Source: Nocardioides sp. URHA0032
GTDB lineage: Bacteria > Actinomycetota > Actinomycetes > Propionibacteriales > Nocardioidaceae
NCBI RefSeq assembly: GCF_000620645.1
Contig: NZ_KK211159.1
Location: 186,001-250,000, forward strand
Reading direction: 5' to 3'
DNA length: 64,000 bases
In this document: positions 28,345 to 38,136 of the stretch, one piece after another
Numbering within the stretch: position 1 is the stretch's first letter
Layout: each line of letters begins with the position of its first letter
Program-made: the position numbers and the translations under genes
The notes under the pieces: generated by a model
What the model saw: the letters and a program-made list of their open reading frames with translations, nothing else
Told to the model about the DNA's origin: nothing
Database searches by the model: none

Positions 28345-29703
28345 TCAGGTCGGCGGGGCCGGTGGCGCGGTCGGGGCGGGCTCGACTGCGGCCGGGGGGC
28401 GGGACAGCAGCTCCACCACGAGCAGCACCACCGCTGCCACCACCACCAGGGTGATCGTGAAGCCCGGCGAGGGGTGGTCGGCCATCACGTAGCCGATCAG
28501 CGCCAGGCCGAGCACGACGCCGCGGATCACCGCCTTGTTCATGTGCAGGAAGACGCCGAAGCGGCCGGTGTCCAGGCCGGCCCGCTCGCCGCCGCCGCGG
28601 ACCGCGCCGATCACGGTGCTGGTGCCGCTCCGCACCCGGCCCGCAGCTGCCCCGGGGCCCGACACCCAGGCCACGAAGGCCACCACGAGGGTGAGCACCA
28701 GGAGCGCGCGCAGGTTGACCCGGATGAACCAGACCAGGGTGTCGTAGATCGCGCCCGCCGCGTCGTGGTCGACGCCGGAGGGCAGCGCATCGAGGTAGAC
28801 GACGCGGGACGCGTTGAGCAGGAAGCCCAGCACCAGCATCGACCCGGCGACGACCAGCATCGACGCGATCACCGTCGTACGCCGGTTGCGGGCCAGTCCG
28901 ATCGCCACCGCGAGCAGGACGAGGATCAGGATCGGCAGCCAGGTGTTGAGGGCGCTGAGCAGCCGGAACGCGTTCTGGGCCTTGGTGATGTCGGCGGACT
29001 GGAAGATCGTGAACTGCGCGTCCACCGTCGGCAGCCGCTCGGCGAGGGTGAAGCCGCGGTCGACGAGGCGTTGCTTCACGGCCTCGATCACCGTCGCGAG
29101 GTTGACGCTCACCGCGTTGTTCGAGATCTCGACCAGGTCGGAGTCCTTGCCGGTGAGGACCGCGACCAGCTGGGTGTGCGCCTGCCGGTTCGCCTCCTCC
29201 CAGGCGGTCTGGAACTGGTCGGACTCCACGAGGTTCGCGACCTGGTCGTGGATGAACCCCTCGATCGCGTCGGACAGCGGTCCGCCGAGGGCCTTCAGGC
29301 TGGCGGCGGCCAGCGGCGGCAGCCCGCGCTCGGAGAGCGCCTGGATCGCTTGGCCGGTGACCGCCTCGACCTGGAGGCGCGTGATGAGCTCGGTGGTGAT
29401 CCGGTTCGTGACCGCGGCCTGCACGGCGGGGTCGTCCGCGAGCGGCGCCACCGACTGGACGTACCGGTCGGTGTCGGCGACCTCGTTGTGTGCCCACCTC
29501 GCGACCACGCCCAGCGGGGTCAGGACCGCGATGAGGGCGACCAGGATCGTGACGACGACGGGACGCCACCAGCCCGGTCGCCGCGGCTCGCCCGGCTGCG
29601 CTGCCTGGGCTGCCTGGGCTGCCTGGGCCGCCTTGAGTCGCTCGACCTCGGCGCGGAGCTCCTCGACCTCGTTCACGTCGGTCACGCGGTTCACGTCGCT
29701 CAC
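28345..29703 (-). CDS. Integral membrane protein of unknown function
   Basis: The 452-residue protein starts with a short coiled coil (VEELRAEVERLKAAQAAQAA), then one membrane helix near residue 55. A large extracytoplasmic domain (about 75-245) and several helices in the second half follow. Actinobacterial proteins of this layout are annotated only as hypothetical membrane proteins. GTG at 29703 is 4 nt after the HdeD-like gene, so they are in one operon. Confidence 0.75.
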   Translation of the reverse strand: MSDVNRVTDVNEVEELRAEVERLKAAQAAQAAQAAQPGEPRRPGWWRPVVVTILVALIAVLTPLGVVARWAHNEVADTDRYVQSVAPLADDPAVQAAVTNRITTELITRLQVEAVTGQAIQALSERGLPPLAAASLKALGGPLSDAIEGFIHDQVANLVESDQFQTAWEEANRQAHTQLVAVLTGKDSDLVEISNNAVSVNLATVIEAVKQRLVDRGFTLAERLPTVDAQFTIFQSADITKAQNAFRLLSALNTWLPILILVLLAVAIGLARNRRTTVIASMLVVAGSMLVLGFLLNASRVVYLDALPSGVDHDAAGAIYDTLVWFIRVNLRALLVLTLVVAFVAWVSGPGAAAGRVRSGTSTVIGAVRGGGERAGLDTGRFGVFLHMNKAVIRGVVLGLALIGYVMADHPSPGFTITLVVVAAVVLLVVELLSRPPAAVEPAPTAPPAPPT

Positions 29704-29707
29704 CGGG

Positions 29708-30301
29708 TCACCACGTGTCGATCCGGGCGTTGCGGAGCTTCAGCGCCGCGACGGTCGCGATCACACCCGCGACCACGAGCCAGAGGCCGGTCAGCACCAC
29801 GAGGACCTTGAGCGAGATGTCGGTCCACTCGATGAGGATGGCACCGAAGGCGATGCTGAGGACACCCGCGAGCACGTCCCAGCCGCGACCCTCCCGCTCC
29901 ACGCCCATGAAGGCACCGAGGATGTCGATGACGCCCGCGATGATCCAGAACGCCCCGAGGATCATCGTGACGACGAGCACGGACTGCAGCGGATCGCGCA
30001 GGATGAGCAGACCGACGATCAGCGCGAGCCCGCCGGACAGCCCGATCAGCGCGCCGGCGGCGCCCTGCCGCCGTTCCGCCGAGACGGCCCGCACGATCCG
30101 GACGACACCGGCGATCACCAGCTGGATCGCCAGCAGCACGGCGAAGACCGTGATCGAGGCGTTCGGCCAGACGAGCAGCGCGACGCCGAGACCCAGCGTG
30201 ATGAGGCCGTAGGCGAGGACCAGGCCCCAGTGCTCCGCCAGGGCCCTGATCACGGGCGGCACCTGGACGTCGCGGGGACCCGCAGCGGCGTGGTTGCTCA
30301 T
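29708..30301 (-). CDS. HdeD-family (DUF308) membrane protein
   Basis: The 197-residue protein has six membrane helices in three pairs, typical of HdeD/DUF308, with LGVALLVWPNASITV, LGAFWIIAGVIDI and LTGLWLVVAGV. HdeD proteins are linked to acid resistance in E. coli; their mechanism is unclear. It lies 54 nt downstream of the first LuxR-type regulator and probably shares its transcript. Confidence 0.85.
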   Translation of the reverse strand: MSNHAAAGPRDVQVPPVIRALAEHWGLVLAYGLITLGLGVALLVWPNASITVFAVLLAIQLVIAGVVRIVRAVSAERRQGAAGALIGLSGGLALIVGLLILRDPLQSVLVVTMILGAFWIIAGVIDILGAFMGVEREGRGWDVLAGVLSIAFGAILIEWTDISLKVLVVLTGLWLVVAGVIATVAALKLRNARIDTW

Positions 30302-30355
30302 GGGGTCATGGTCGTCCGGCTGCGGCGGGGCCGGGCTCGCCCGAATCGGGTGGAC

Positions 30356-32905
30356 CTACAACAGGTGCATGGATCGCGCGGCGGCGAGGGCGGCGCTGCG
30401 CCTGTTGACCGAGAGCTTGCCGTAGAGGCTGGAGACGTGCGTCTTCACGGTGTTCTCGGACACGAACAGGTTGGCCGCGATGTCGGCGTACGTCGAGCCG
30501 CGAGCCAGCTCGTTCAGGACGTCCCGCTCGCGCGGGCTCAGGACGGGCGCGACCAGGCCGTCGGGGATCTCGACCTTCTCACCGGGAGCCGCGGTCGTCG
30601 GGCCGAAGTACGTTGCGATGCTGGCGAGCCCGCCGGTGGTGCCGACCAGCTCGTCGACCCACGCGGTCGGGTGCACCCGCTGCTGCCGGTCGAGGAGCTT
30701 CGCCACGGTGGTGCCGTGCCGGGTCCAGCCGAGGAACGGCACGGCGTTCCGGCGCACCTCCGTGGCGACCATGGCGCCATCCATCAGCTCCCGCGCGGTC
30801 TCGGGCTCGCCGAGCTCGTCGCGCAGCTGGGCGGCGCCGACCAGCGCCAGCGCCCGCACCGGAGGTTGCGGCAGGACGGCCGCCTCGGCGGCCCTCTCGA
30901 AGCGCGTGGCCGACCCGCGCCGGTCACCGCGCAGGTCGGCCCGGAGGGCCGCGACCAGCGAGGCCTCACCCGGGAACCCGCGTTCCTCGAGGCGCTCGTC
31001 CAGCTCGCCGAGCGGTGTCTGGTCGCCCGCCAGCGCGGCCAGGAAGCCGCGCTCCACCTGGAGCGCCGCCCAGAGGTGGTCGGGCAGGTCCGGGGTCTCG
31101 ATGGGGAGCTCGAGGGCCCGCTCGGCGCCGCACAGCGACCCGGTCCGCAGCTCGGTCCGCGACCGGAGCATCCGGGCCCAGAACTTCGTGGGCAGGTCGG
31201 CGGCGTGCACGGGGAGGTCAGCAGCGTGCTGGACCGTGCGGCCGACGTCGGTCGCCGGCAGGTCCGTGAGCAGCGCCAGCTCGCGCACCAGCATCGCCCG
31301 ACCGCGGGAGAACCGGGCCTTCCAGGGCTTTCCCTGCACCTGCGCGAGCACCTCGTCGGCGAGCTCGACGCAGGAGGCCTCGTTGCCCTGCATGAACTGG
31401 GTGAGCGCCAGGTGGGAGAGCGCGACGGCCGTCATCGCCGGGAGCGCGCGCGACCCGCTGAGCTGGAGCGAGGTGCTCAGGCCGGCGGCGGCCTCGTCAA
31501 GGCGGCCGAGCCAGTTCTGCGTGATCGCCAGCTCGCAGAGCAGCACGGGCACGACCGCGTCGTCCGCGTCGTGCTGCTGTCCTTCCAGCACCAGCTCGGC
31601 GTAGGCCACCGCGGCCGGGATGGACTCGAGACCCAGGCGCGACCGCATCAGCCGCGCGCACGCGAGCTGGAGGCGGGTCGCCTCGTCGTCGGGGAGCGGG
31701 TCGGTGACGATCCGGTCCAGCCAGTGCCGGGCGGAGCTCGTGGCGTCGGTGAACCAGCGGTCCAGCGCGATCGTGAACCACGAGCCGGGGGTGACGTCGA
31801 CCGCCGAGGGGTGCGCGAGCGACCAGGCGTTGATCCCCTCGCCGTCGCCGCGCAGCAGCAGGGCCGGGCCGCTGGTCGCGAGCAGCTCGGCGACCCCCGC
31901 GTGGTCGCCGATCGCGACCAGCCGGGCGAAGGTGTCGTCGGTGGTTCCTGCGGCGACGTCGAGGCGGACGGACCGCTGGACCGTCGCGGCCGCGCGGAGC
32001 ACGTCGACCCCGCCGGCCGCCGTACGCCGGCGCACCACCTCGGCGAGCAGGGGGTGGATCGCGTACCGGGCGCCGTCGGCGTCGGGGAGACGGGTGACGA
32101 GCAGGCCCATCCCCTCGAGCTCGGCGAGGACCTCGGCGGCGCGCGGGTCGTGGGTGAGGTGGACTGCCGACTCCGGAGTGACCACCGGTTCGGCGCCCAC
32201 GCAGAGCAGCAGGTGCCGCTGCCGCGGCTGGAGGGTCGCGAACACCTCGGACGCGACGCGGTCTGCGACGGCGCCCCCTTCGTCGGCGTACCGGCGGGCG
32301 TGGGCGACGGGGTCGTCGGAGGCGGCGACGGCCCGGGCCGTCATGACGACCGCGGCGCACCAGCCCTGCGTACGACCGGCGATCGCCCGGGCGACGCCCG
32401 CGGAGTCGGTGGACACGTGGGCGGCGACCAGCGCCTCGGACTCCTCCTGGTCGAGGCGCAGCAGCTCGCCGCGCAGGACGGTGTACTGGCCGAGCAGCTC
32501 GGCCGAGAGCCGGGTGAACGCCAGGTCCCACCGGGAGAGCAGGAGCAGCCGGAGCGAGTCCGGGTCGGTGTCCAGCCGTGCGTCCAGCGCGCGGATCGTC
32601 GAGATGGGGAGCTCGTGCGCGTCGTCGACGACGACCAGCCGCTCGGCATCGAGCAGCGCCAGCAGCCGCTCCGGCGTCCACGTCGCGTCGGCGCGCACCC
32701 AGGTCGTGTCCTCGGTGCGGCCGGTCTCGCGCAGCCAGCCCGCGACGCCCAGGGTCTTGCCGGCACCGCCCGGCCCGACGAGCAGGGTGGCTGCGCCGTC
32801 CATTGCCTTGTCGAGGTGGGCCCAGAGTCGACGTCGGGGGACGTAGGCGCGCGGCAGGCGGGGCAGGTGATCGGTGTGGACCGCGACCCGTGGTGCTGAG
32901 GACAT
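30356..32905 (-). CDS. Large ATP-dependent LuxR-family (MalT/LAL-like) regulator
   Basis: The 849-residue protein has an N-terminal STAND-type NTPase with Walker A GPGGAGKT near residue 47 and Walker [11 protein letters not shown] long alpha-helical TPR-like region follows, then a C-terminal LuxR HTH ([35 protein letters not shown]). Such regulators bind an effector in the TPR region and activate promoters when ATP-bound. ATG at 32905 is favoured over an upstream ATG, which adds sequence outside the family core. A second regulator of this class lies 575 nt upstream. Confidence 0.92.
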   Translation of the reverse strand: MSSAPRVAVHTDHLPRLPRAYVPRRRLWAHLDKAMDGAATLLVGPGGAGKTLGVAGWLRETGRTEDTTWVRADATWTPERLLALLDAERLVVVDDAHELPISTIRALDARLDTDPDSLRLLLLSRWDLAFTRLSAELLGQYTVLRGELLRLDQEESEALVAAHVSTDSAGVARAIAGRTQGWCAAVVMTARAVAASDDPVAHARRYADEGGAVADRVASEVFATLQPRQRHLLLCVGAEPVVTPESAVHLTHDPRAAEVLAELEGMGLLVTRLPDADGARYAIHPLLAEVVRRRTAAGGVDVLRAAATVQRSVRLDVAAGTTDDTFARLVAIGDHAGVAELLATSGPALLLRGDGEGINAWSLAHPSAVDVTPGSWFTIALDRWFTDATSSARHWLDRIVTDPLPDDEATRLQLACARLMRSRLGLESIPAAVAYAELVLEGQQHDADDAVVPVLLCELAITQNWLGRLDEAAAGLSTSLQLSGSRALPAMTAVALSHLALTQFMQGNEASCVELADEVLAQVQGKPWKARFSRGRAMLVRELALLTDLPATDVGRTVQHAADLPVHAADLPTKFWARMLRSRTELRTGSLCGAERALELPIETPDLPDHLWAALQVERGFLAALAGDQTPLGELDERLEERGFPGEASLVAALRADLRGDRRGSATRFERAAEAAVLPQPPVRALALVGAAQLRDELGEPETARELMDGAMVATEVRRNAVPFLGWTRHGTTVAKLLDRQQRVHPTAWVDELVGTTGGLASIATYFGPTTAAPGEKVEIPDGLVAPVLSPRERDVLNELARGSTYADIAANLFVSENTVKTHVSSLYGKLSVNRRSAALAAARSMHLL

Positions 32906-33017
32906 GGCGCCCCCTGTCTGCCGCGGACGACCCGGACTTTCCGCCCTCGGGAGTCGGAATCTAGGGCAACCCACGATACTCCTGCGTCACCCGTGAAGGG
33001 TGATCCCGCGGGTGAGA

Positions 33018-33431
33018 TCAGGTGTTGACGACGAGTGAGCTGAGGGCCCAGATGACGAGGACGTCGATGGCGATCAGCAGGATCGCCCAGAACGGGTAGT
33101 ACGGCAGGAAGGCGAAGTTCGCGACCGCCGACAGGACCGCGATCAGGATGCCGGCGGCGCGTGCCCAGGTCTGCCCGTACAGGACGCAGAGGCCGATGGC
33201 GATGCCGACCGCTCCGAGAGCCATGTGGATCCAGCCCCACGCCGAGAGGTCGATCGAGTAGACGTAGTCGGACGTCTTGACGAAGACGTCGTCCTTGAAG
33301 GCCGCGGACAGCCCCTGCAGGAACTGGAACAGTCCGAGCATGACAAGCACGACGCCGGCGAACGACGCGAGCCCGTAGGCCCAGGCGCCCTTCGTGGAGT
33401 GGTCGTAGTCCATGCGGGAAGAAGTGCTCAT
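33018..33431 (-). CDS. DUF7144-type four-helix membrane protein
   Basis: The 137-residue protein has four membrane helices with the family-typical GLFQFLQGLSAAF, WGWIHMALGAVG and LPYYPFWAILLIAIDVLVIWAL. Its function is unknown. It lies between the two large LuxR-type regulators. TACGGT ends 6 nt before the ATG, suggesting its own leaderless promoter. Confidence 0.85.
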   Translation of the reverse strand: MSTSSRMDYDHSTKGAWAYGLASFAGVVLVMLGLFQFLQGLSAAFKDDVFVKTSDYVYSIDLSAWGWIHMALGAVGIAIGLCVLYGQTWARAAGILIAVLSAVANFAFLPYYPFWAILLIAIDVLVIWALSSLVVNT

Positions 33432-33437
33432 GCCGGC

Positions 33438-33443
33438 ACCGTA
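33438..33443 (-). promoter_or_regulatory. TACGGT -10 box for the DUF7144 gene
   Basis: TACGGT on the minus strand is 6 nt before the ATG at 33431, with no ribosome-binding site between. Confidence 0.5.
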
Positions 33444-33479
33444 GGAGCACCGGCTCGCCTCCGGATCACCCGAAACGCG

Positions 33480-36125
33480 CTAGATCAGGCCGCGTGCGCG
33501 GGCGACGCGCAGCGCGTCGACCCGGCGCTCCACGTCGAGCTTGCGGTAGATCGAGGCGAGGTGGGTCTTCACGGTGTTCTCGCTGACGAACAGCGAGCGG
33601 GCCAGGTCCGCGTTCGCCCCGCCGAGCGCCAGCTGCTCGAGCACCTCGAGCTCGCGGGGGGTCAGGAGGCTGCGTGCGTCCGCGTCCCGATCGCTGCCGG
33701 GCGTGCGGTGCGGCGTCAGGTCGGGGTAGGGCCGCTGGTACCCGGAGAGCACGTCGTAGGCCTCGGTCGCGAAGGGGTGTGCGGCCCCGCTGTCGCGGTG
33801 CTCGGCGATCAGGTCGACGAAGCCGGGGCTGATGATGGGGCCGAGCGAGAGCATGCAGAGCAGTCGCTGCGGGGCGGCGCGACTGAGCAGGTCCGGCAGC
33901 AGCTGTCGCGCGGTGTCGAGGGCGAGAGCCGAGCCGGCCCGGTGCAGGAGCGCCACCCGGGCGACCGCGGCGGTCAGCCCGACCACCTCGGGCTGGTCGA
34001 CGGCGGACGGCACCAGCCCGTCGAGCAGCCGCACCGCCCGGTGCTCCTCGCCCCCCAGCCCGAGCACGAGGGCGTCGCAGATGGCGGCCCCCGTCGGCTG
34101 GCCTGCGGCCCGCATCCGGCTGGCGGTGCGCCCCAGGGCGGCGAGGTCCCCCATCGAGACCTCGATCAGCATCCGGATGAACAGGTCCGCGCCCTCGATC
34201 GCGACGGGCAACCGCGCGGGGACGTCGCCCTGGCCGTCGAGCAGCCTGCGGGCCTCGTCGCCCCGGCCGGTCGCGGTCAGCACGCAGGCCCGCAGCAGGC
34301 GGCCGTAGGTCAGGAGGAGCGGATCCATCTGGTCGCGCGGGGTGGCGTCCAGCGTCGCGATGGACTGCTCTGCGCCGGCGAGGTCGAGCTCCTGGAGGCG
34401 GGCCCAGCCGCGCGCCAGGTGGGCGCGGGCATCGGCGATGTCGGGTGGCCCCGGCACCCGGTCCCTCAGCGCGAGTGACGCGTCCGCGGACGCCAGCGAG
34501 CTCTGGTAGGCGCCGGCCACCATCTCGAGGGTCGCGCGCAGGGCGAGGACGGAGCGATCGAGCAGGGGCAGGTCGACCCGCCGGCAGTACATGTCCGCGT
34601 CCTGGAGGTGGATCGCGGCCCGGTGGAGGTCACCGAGCCAGACCTCGAACGACGCGAGCTCGATCATCAGCCAGTGCGCGCGGATCCCGGAGAGCCCGGC
34701 GAGGTCGTGGGCGCTGACCTCACCGTCGTGGCGGCAGCCGAGTACCCGTCGGGCCCGGGCCAGCGCGGGCTGGTACTCGCGCCAGCCGAACCTCGCCTGC
34801 CACAGGTCCAGGGCGGCCAGCTCGGCGTCGACGTCGCGGGAGACGCGGCCCGCGAAGTTGCGGGCGTCCGCGGCCAGGGCCCGGTCGGCCGCGGCCTTGG
34901 CACCCTCGATGTCCTGCTGCGCACGGAGCACGGTGGCGTGCAGGACGAGCAGGTCCTGGTGGTGGGACCGGATCTCGAGCGGGACGGCGGCCAGGGCCTC
35001 GGCCACGACCACGGACCGTCTCCTGGTGATCAGCTCGCCCGCGAACTCCCGCAGGACCGAGACCTGGAGGTCGAGGTCGCCGGTCAGTCGTGCGTGGAGG
35101 AGGGCGCGCTCGGCGTCGCGCCGGTCGGCGTACTCCGCGCACGCCCGGTGGTGGGCCGCCACGACCAGCGCCCAGTCCGGACCGGTCGGCGCCGTCCTCC
35201 GGCGGAGCAGGTCGAGGAGCAGCGGGTGGTAGCGCCAGCCGTGGGTGCCGTCGAGGTCGTCGCGGTAGCTGGTCACGAGCAGGCCGGCGGCCGAGGCCTC
35301 GCCGAGCAGGTCCGCCGCCGCGGGTACGCCCGAGAGGAGGAGAGCCTCCTCCGCGGTGACGTGGTCCTGCTGGCAGGTCGTCAGCAGCACCCGGACCAGG
35401 TCGGGAGGCAGTGACTCGAACACCTCGTGCAGCAGGTAGTCGAGCAACGGGCGCCGCGTCGCCGTGAGGGAGGCCCGGGCGTCGGCGGGATCGCCCGACG
35501 CACGCAGCGCGCGGGAACCGAGCACCAGCGCGGCGGCCCAGCCGTCGCCCTGTTCGAGCACGGCGGCAAGGTCGGCCTCGCTCGCGTCGGGGTGGTGCAT
35601 CCGGACCAGGACGGCCGCCTCCGCGTCGGTGAACCGGAGGTCGTCCACGCGGATGCTGCGAGCCCGGTCGTCGAGGAGGGCGGACACCGGAATCCAGCCC
35701 AGGGCGCGTCGCGAGACCAGCACGAGCCGCACCGACTCGGGCGCGTTGACCAGGACGTCTACGAGTGCCGCGGCGCCGTCCTCGGGCAGCTGGTGGGCGT
35801 CGTCGACGACGAGCACGGGACGGGACGCGGCCTCGCGCGCCATGGCCAGCGCCTCGGTGAGCAGGTCGACGCGGTCGGGGCGGAACCAGTTGACGGTGAT
35901 ACCTGCGGCCCGGGCCCTCTCGGTGTACGCCGCCACGGCGGCGGTCTTGCCGGCGCCCGCCGGGGCGACGACGAGCGTCGCGGCGTAGTCGGGAACGGCG
36001 TCGAGGAAGTCGGTGACCCGTGGACGCACCACGAAGTGGTCGGGCGGCCTGGCCGTCGCCGGAGCGGCGCGCGGCGCGGGCAGGGCGGCACCCGGAGCCA
36101 CCGTGACTGATCTGCGCGCTCCCAT
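33480..36125 (-). CDS. Second large ATP-dependent LuxR-family regulator
   Basis: The 881-residue protein has the same architecture as the other regulator: Walker A APAGAGKT near residue 60, Walker B VLVVDDAHQL, a TPR-like middle and a C-terminal LuxR HTH ([36 protein letters not shown]). The two are clear paralogs but diverged in the middle region. ATG at 36125 follows GGAAGGGG. Its targets are unknown; nearby membrane and stress genes are candidates. Confidence 0.92.
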   Translation of the reverse strand: MGARRSVTVAPGAALPAPRAAPATARPPDHFVVRPRVTDFLDAVPDYAATLVVAPAGAGKTAAVAAYTERARAAGITVNWFRPDRVDLLTEALAMAREAASRPVLVVDDAHQLPEDGAAALVDVLVNAPESVRLVLVSRRALGWIPVSALLDDRARSIRVDDLRFTDAEAAVLVRMHHPDASEADLAAVLEQGDGWAAALVLGSRALRASGDPADARASLTATRRPLLDYLLHEVFESLPPDLVRVLLTTCQQDHVTAEEALLLSGVPAAADLLGEASAAGLLVTSYRDDLDGTHGWRYHPLLLDLLRRRTAPTGPDWALVVAAHHRACAEYADRRDAERALLHARLTGDLDLQVSVLREFAGELITRRRSVVVAEALAAVPLEIRSHHQDLLVLHATVLRAQQDIEGAKAAADRALAADARNFAGRVSRDVDAELAALDLWQARFGWREYQPALARARRVLGCRHDGEVSAHDLAGLSGIRAHWLMIELASFEVWLGDLHRAAIHLQDADMYCRRVDLPLLDRSVLALRATLEMVAGAYQSSLASADASLALRDRVPGPPDIADARAHLARGWARLQELDLAGAEQSIATLDATPRDQMDPLLLTYGRLLRACVLTATGRGDEARRLLDGQGDVPARLPVAIEGADLFIRMLIEVSMGDLAALGRTASRMRAAGQPTGAAICDALVLGLGGEEHRAVRLLDGLVPSAVDQPEVVGLTAAVARVALLHRAGSALALDTARQLLPDLLSRAAPQRLLCMLSLGPIISPGFVDLIAEHRDSGAAHPFATEAYDVLSGYQRPYPDLTPHRTPGSDRDADARSLLTPRELEVLEQLALGGANADLARSLFVSENTVKTHLASIYRKLDVERRVDALRVARARGLI

Positions 36126-36228
36126 CGCGCCCCTTCCCTCCGGCCGCCCGTTTCCTGAGCGACCGGCCCTCACCACGAGTCTCGGCGCTCGGGGGCTGCG
36201 GAGCAACCATGTCCGAATCGCGGAGCGG

Positions 36229-36714
36229 TCACGGCTCCAGCAGCCGGCGCAGCTCCTCCGCCGTCTCGTCGTCCATCTCGGCGTGGATCAGGGTGCCCTC
36301 GCCGGCCGCCAGGGCCGGTCCGACGACCTCGGGACGGGCGTCGCTGGAGACGACGAACAGCGCGGAGGTGCCCGGCTCCAGCGCCCCGCGGAGCGCGTCC
36401 ACGGTCTCGGCGGGTACGCCGGCGTGGCGGAGCCGGGAGACCACCGTGGCGGCGGTGGCGCCGACCGCCGCGCCGGCCACCGGTGCGAGGACCAGGGTGC
36501 CGACCAGCGCGCCCCAGAACGTGCCCTTGCCGGCCGCGCCGGCGGCGCGGTGCCGCACCCGACGCACCACGGGCTGCTCGGCGCCGGGCATCCAGAACAC
36601 CGCGACCGCGTCGTGGACGGTGAGCGCGTCCTGCTCCTCGAGCCGCCGGAGCAGCAGCTCGCCCGCGTCCACGCCGAGCGGGGTGGGGTAGCGCCACACG
36701 GTCAGGCTCGGCAC
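36229..36714 (-). CDS. DUF1269-family protein, second copy
   Basis: The 161-residue protein starts PSLTVWRY. It has a central glycine-rich hydrophobic segment (FWGALVGTLVLAPVAGAAVGA) and PGTSALFVVSSDA near residue 120. It is paralogous to the next upstream gene along its length. DUF1269 proteins are membrane-associated with no proven function. The GTG start is 2 nt after the paralog stop codon. Confidence 0.85.
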   Translation of the reverse strand: MPSLTVWRYPTPLGVDAGELLLRRLEEQDALTVHDAVAVFWMPGAEQPVVRRVRHRAAGAAGKGTFWGALVGTLVLAPVAGAAVGATAATVVSRLRHAGVPAETVDALRGALEPGTSALFVVSSDARPEVVGPALAAGEGTLIHAEMDDETAEELRRLLEP

Positions 36715-36716
36715 CG

Positions 36717-37211
36717 CTACCCCTGGTCCCCGAAGATCTCGCGGAGCGCCGCTTCCTGCTCGGCGCTCACGTCGGTGTGGATGAGCTCGCCCTGCGGGCC
36801 GTCCGCGAACGCGTCGTGGATGCGGTCCAGGACGGCGTCGGACGTCAGCACGAAGAGTGCCGAGGTGCCCGGGGTGACCTGGTCGCGGACCCGATTGATG
36901 AACCCGTCGTCGATCCCGACGTCCGTGAGCGAGCCGGCGATCGCGCCGCCGGCCGCTCCGATCGCGGCACCGAGCAGGGGGACGAAGAAGATCAGTCCGA
37001 ACAGCAGTCCCCAGAAGCCACCGCTCAGGGCGCCGGCGCCGGCGGTGCTGGTCAGCTGGCGCGTGCGCGGCTTGCGCTTGCCGACCTCCCACGAGACGAC
37101 GGCCGCATCCTGCACCACTACCTGGTGGGCGCGTTCGAGGTCGGCCAGGAGGTCGGCGGCCCGCTGGGCGTCGTCGACGGCGTCGAACCTCCACACGGTC
37201 AACGTCGCCAC
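36717..37211 (-). CDS. DUF1269-family protein, first copy
   Basis: The 164-residue protein begins VATLTVWRF. It has DAAVVSWEVGKRKPRTRQL, a glycine-rich hydrophobic hairpin (GGFWGLLFGLIFFVPLLG) and VTPGTSALFVLTSDA, all typical of DUF1269. GTG at 37211 is selected because upstream codons belong to the DUF4203 region. The tandem pair probably arose by duplication. Confidence 0.88.
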   Translation of the reverse strand: MATLTVWRFDAVDDAQRAADLLADLERAHQVVVQDAAVVSWEVGKRKPRTRQLTSTAGAGALSGGFWGLLFGLIFFVPLLGAAIGAAGGAIAGSLTDVGIDDGFINRVRDQVTPGTSALFVLTSDAVLDRIHDAFADGPQGELIHTDVSAEQEAALREIFGDQG

Positions 37212-37264
37212 CGCACCAGCGTCCCGCCCGCCCGTGGCCCTGGGCTCACCCGTTCTGCGTGAAG

Positions 37265-37816
37265 TCAGCGGTCGGCGCCACGCCGGGCCTGGAACGACCG
37301 CCCGGCGAGGGCGAGGGCGACCCAGAGGACGGCCAGCACGACGCCGCCGGTCGCATCGTCGGGACGCCGCAGCCCGGAGGTCAGCCCGGTGTCGACACGG
37401 CCGATCCCGGTGAGCACCATCGCGGCGCCGGCGAGCGCGGTGGCCCACGGCAGGAACGCCTTCTTCCAGTGCTGGGCCAGGAAGCCGCCGAGCAGCGCGA
37501 CCGACGGCACGAACACCAGGGCGAGCAGCCAGCTCGCGTCGCCGCGGTCGAGCACCTCGAACAGCTTCGCCCCGACCGCACCGCCGAGCACGAAGCCCGC
37601 CGCGAAGAGCGCGAAGCGCGCGAGCAGGATGCTGAGCACCAGCGCGCCGCCGGCACCGGCGAGGGCGACGAGGAACGTCGTCCCGGTGCTGGCGTCGAGC
37701 TCGTCCGCGATCAGCCAGGCACCGCAGAACCCTGCCACCAGGACGGCGACGCGGACCGAGGCCGAACCCAGGAAGCAGAGGAAAAGCCCGAGGAGGATGA
37801 ACATCACGGCGGTCAT
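37265..37816 (-). CDS. DUF4203/TMEM198-like membrane protein
   Basis: The 183-residue protein has six to seven membrane helices rich in Ala and Gly, including LLGLFLCFLGSASVRVAVLVAGF and GFVLGGAVGAKLFEVLDRGD. This matches DUF4203 proteins of unknown function. It lies 53 nt upstream of the first DUF1269 gene and is probably co-transcribed with it. Confidence 0.75.
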   Translation of the reverse strand: MTAVMFILLGLFLCFLGSASVRVAVLVAGFCGAWLIADELDASTGTTFLVALAGAGGALVLSILLARFALFAAGFVLGGAVGAKLFEVLDRGDASWLLALVFVPSVALLGGFLAQHWKKAFLPWATALAGAAMVLTGIGRVDTGLTSGLRRPDDATGGVVLAVLWVALALAGRSFQARRGADR

Positions 37817-37935
37817 CGCGACCAGCCTCGCGAAGGACCACCGCAGTGGCCTCGCCCGTTTCCGGTGAGGCGTCGCCCGACGCCGCCGCCTACCGTCGCC
37901 GCTACGGGACCGACGAGGCCGAGGGACCAGTGCCG

Positions 37936-38136
37936 ATGACCAGGATGATGATCCGCGTGGACGCGGAGATCTCCGACGAGCTCTCGGGCGCGTTCCCCCA
38001 CCTGACCGCCCGCACGCAGCGCGCGACGACCACCCTCACCGGCGAGATGGCCGACCAGGAGGAGCTCCAGGGCGTGCTCAACCTGCTGAACTCGCTGGGG
38101 ATCTCGGTGGTCGAGGTCGTCACGATCCCGGACTGA
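37936..38136 (+). CDS. Small protein of unknown function
   Basis: The product is a 66-residue beta/alpha protein (MTRMMIRVDAEI ... LLNSLGISVVEVVTIPD) with no membrane segment. ATG 37936 is preferred, with GAGGGA 10 nt upstream; a GTG at 37930 is possible. It diverges from the DUF4203 gene and its end overlaps the permease gene by 17 nt. Short proteins like this in Nocardioides are uncharacterised. Confidence 0.65.
   Translation: MTRMMIRVDAEISDELSGAFPHLTARTQRATTTLTGEMADQEELQGVLNLLNSLGISVVEVVTIPD

Noticed and set aside
28814..32899. A 1361-residue plus-strand frame
   Set aside because: It is antisense to the membrane protein, HdeD and LuxR-type genes, which all have clear domains. Its own composition is shadow-like.
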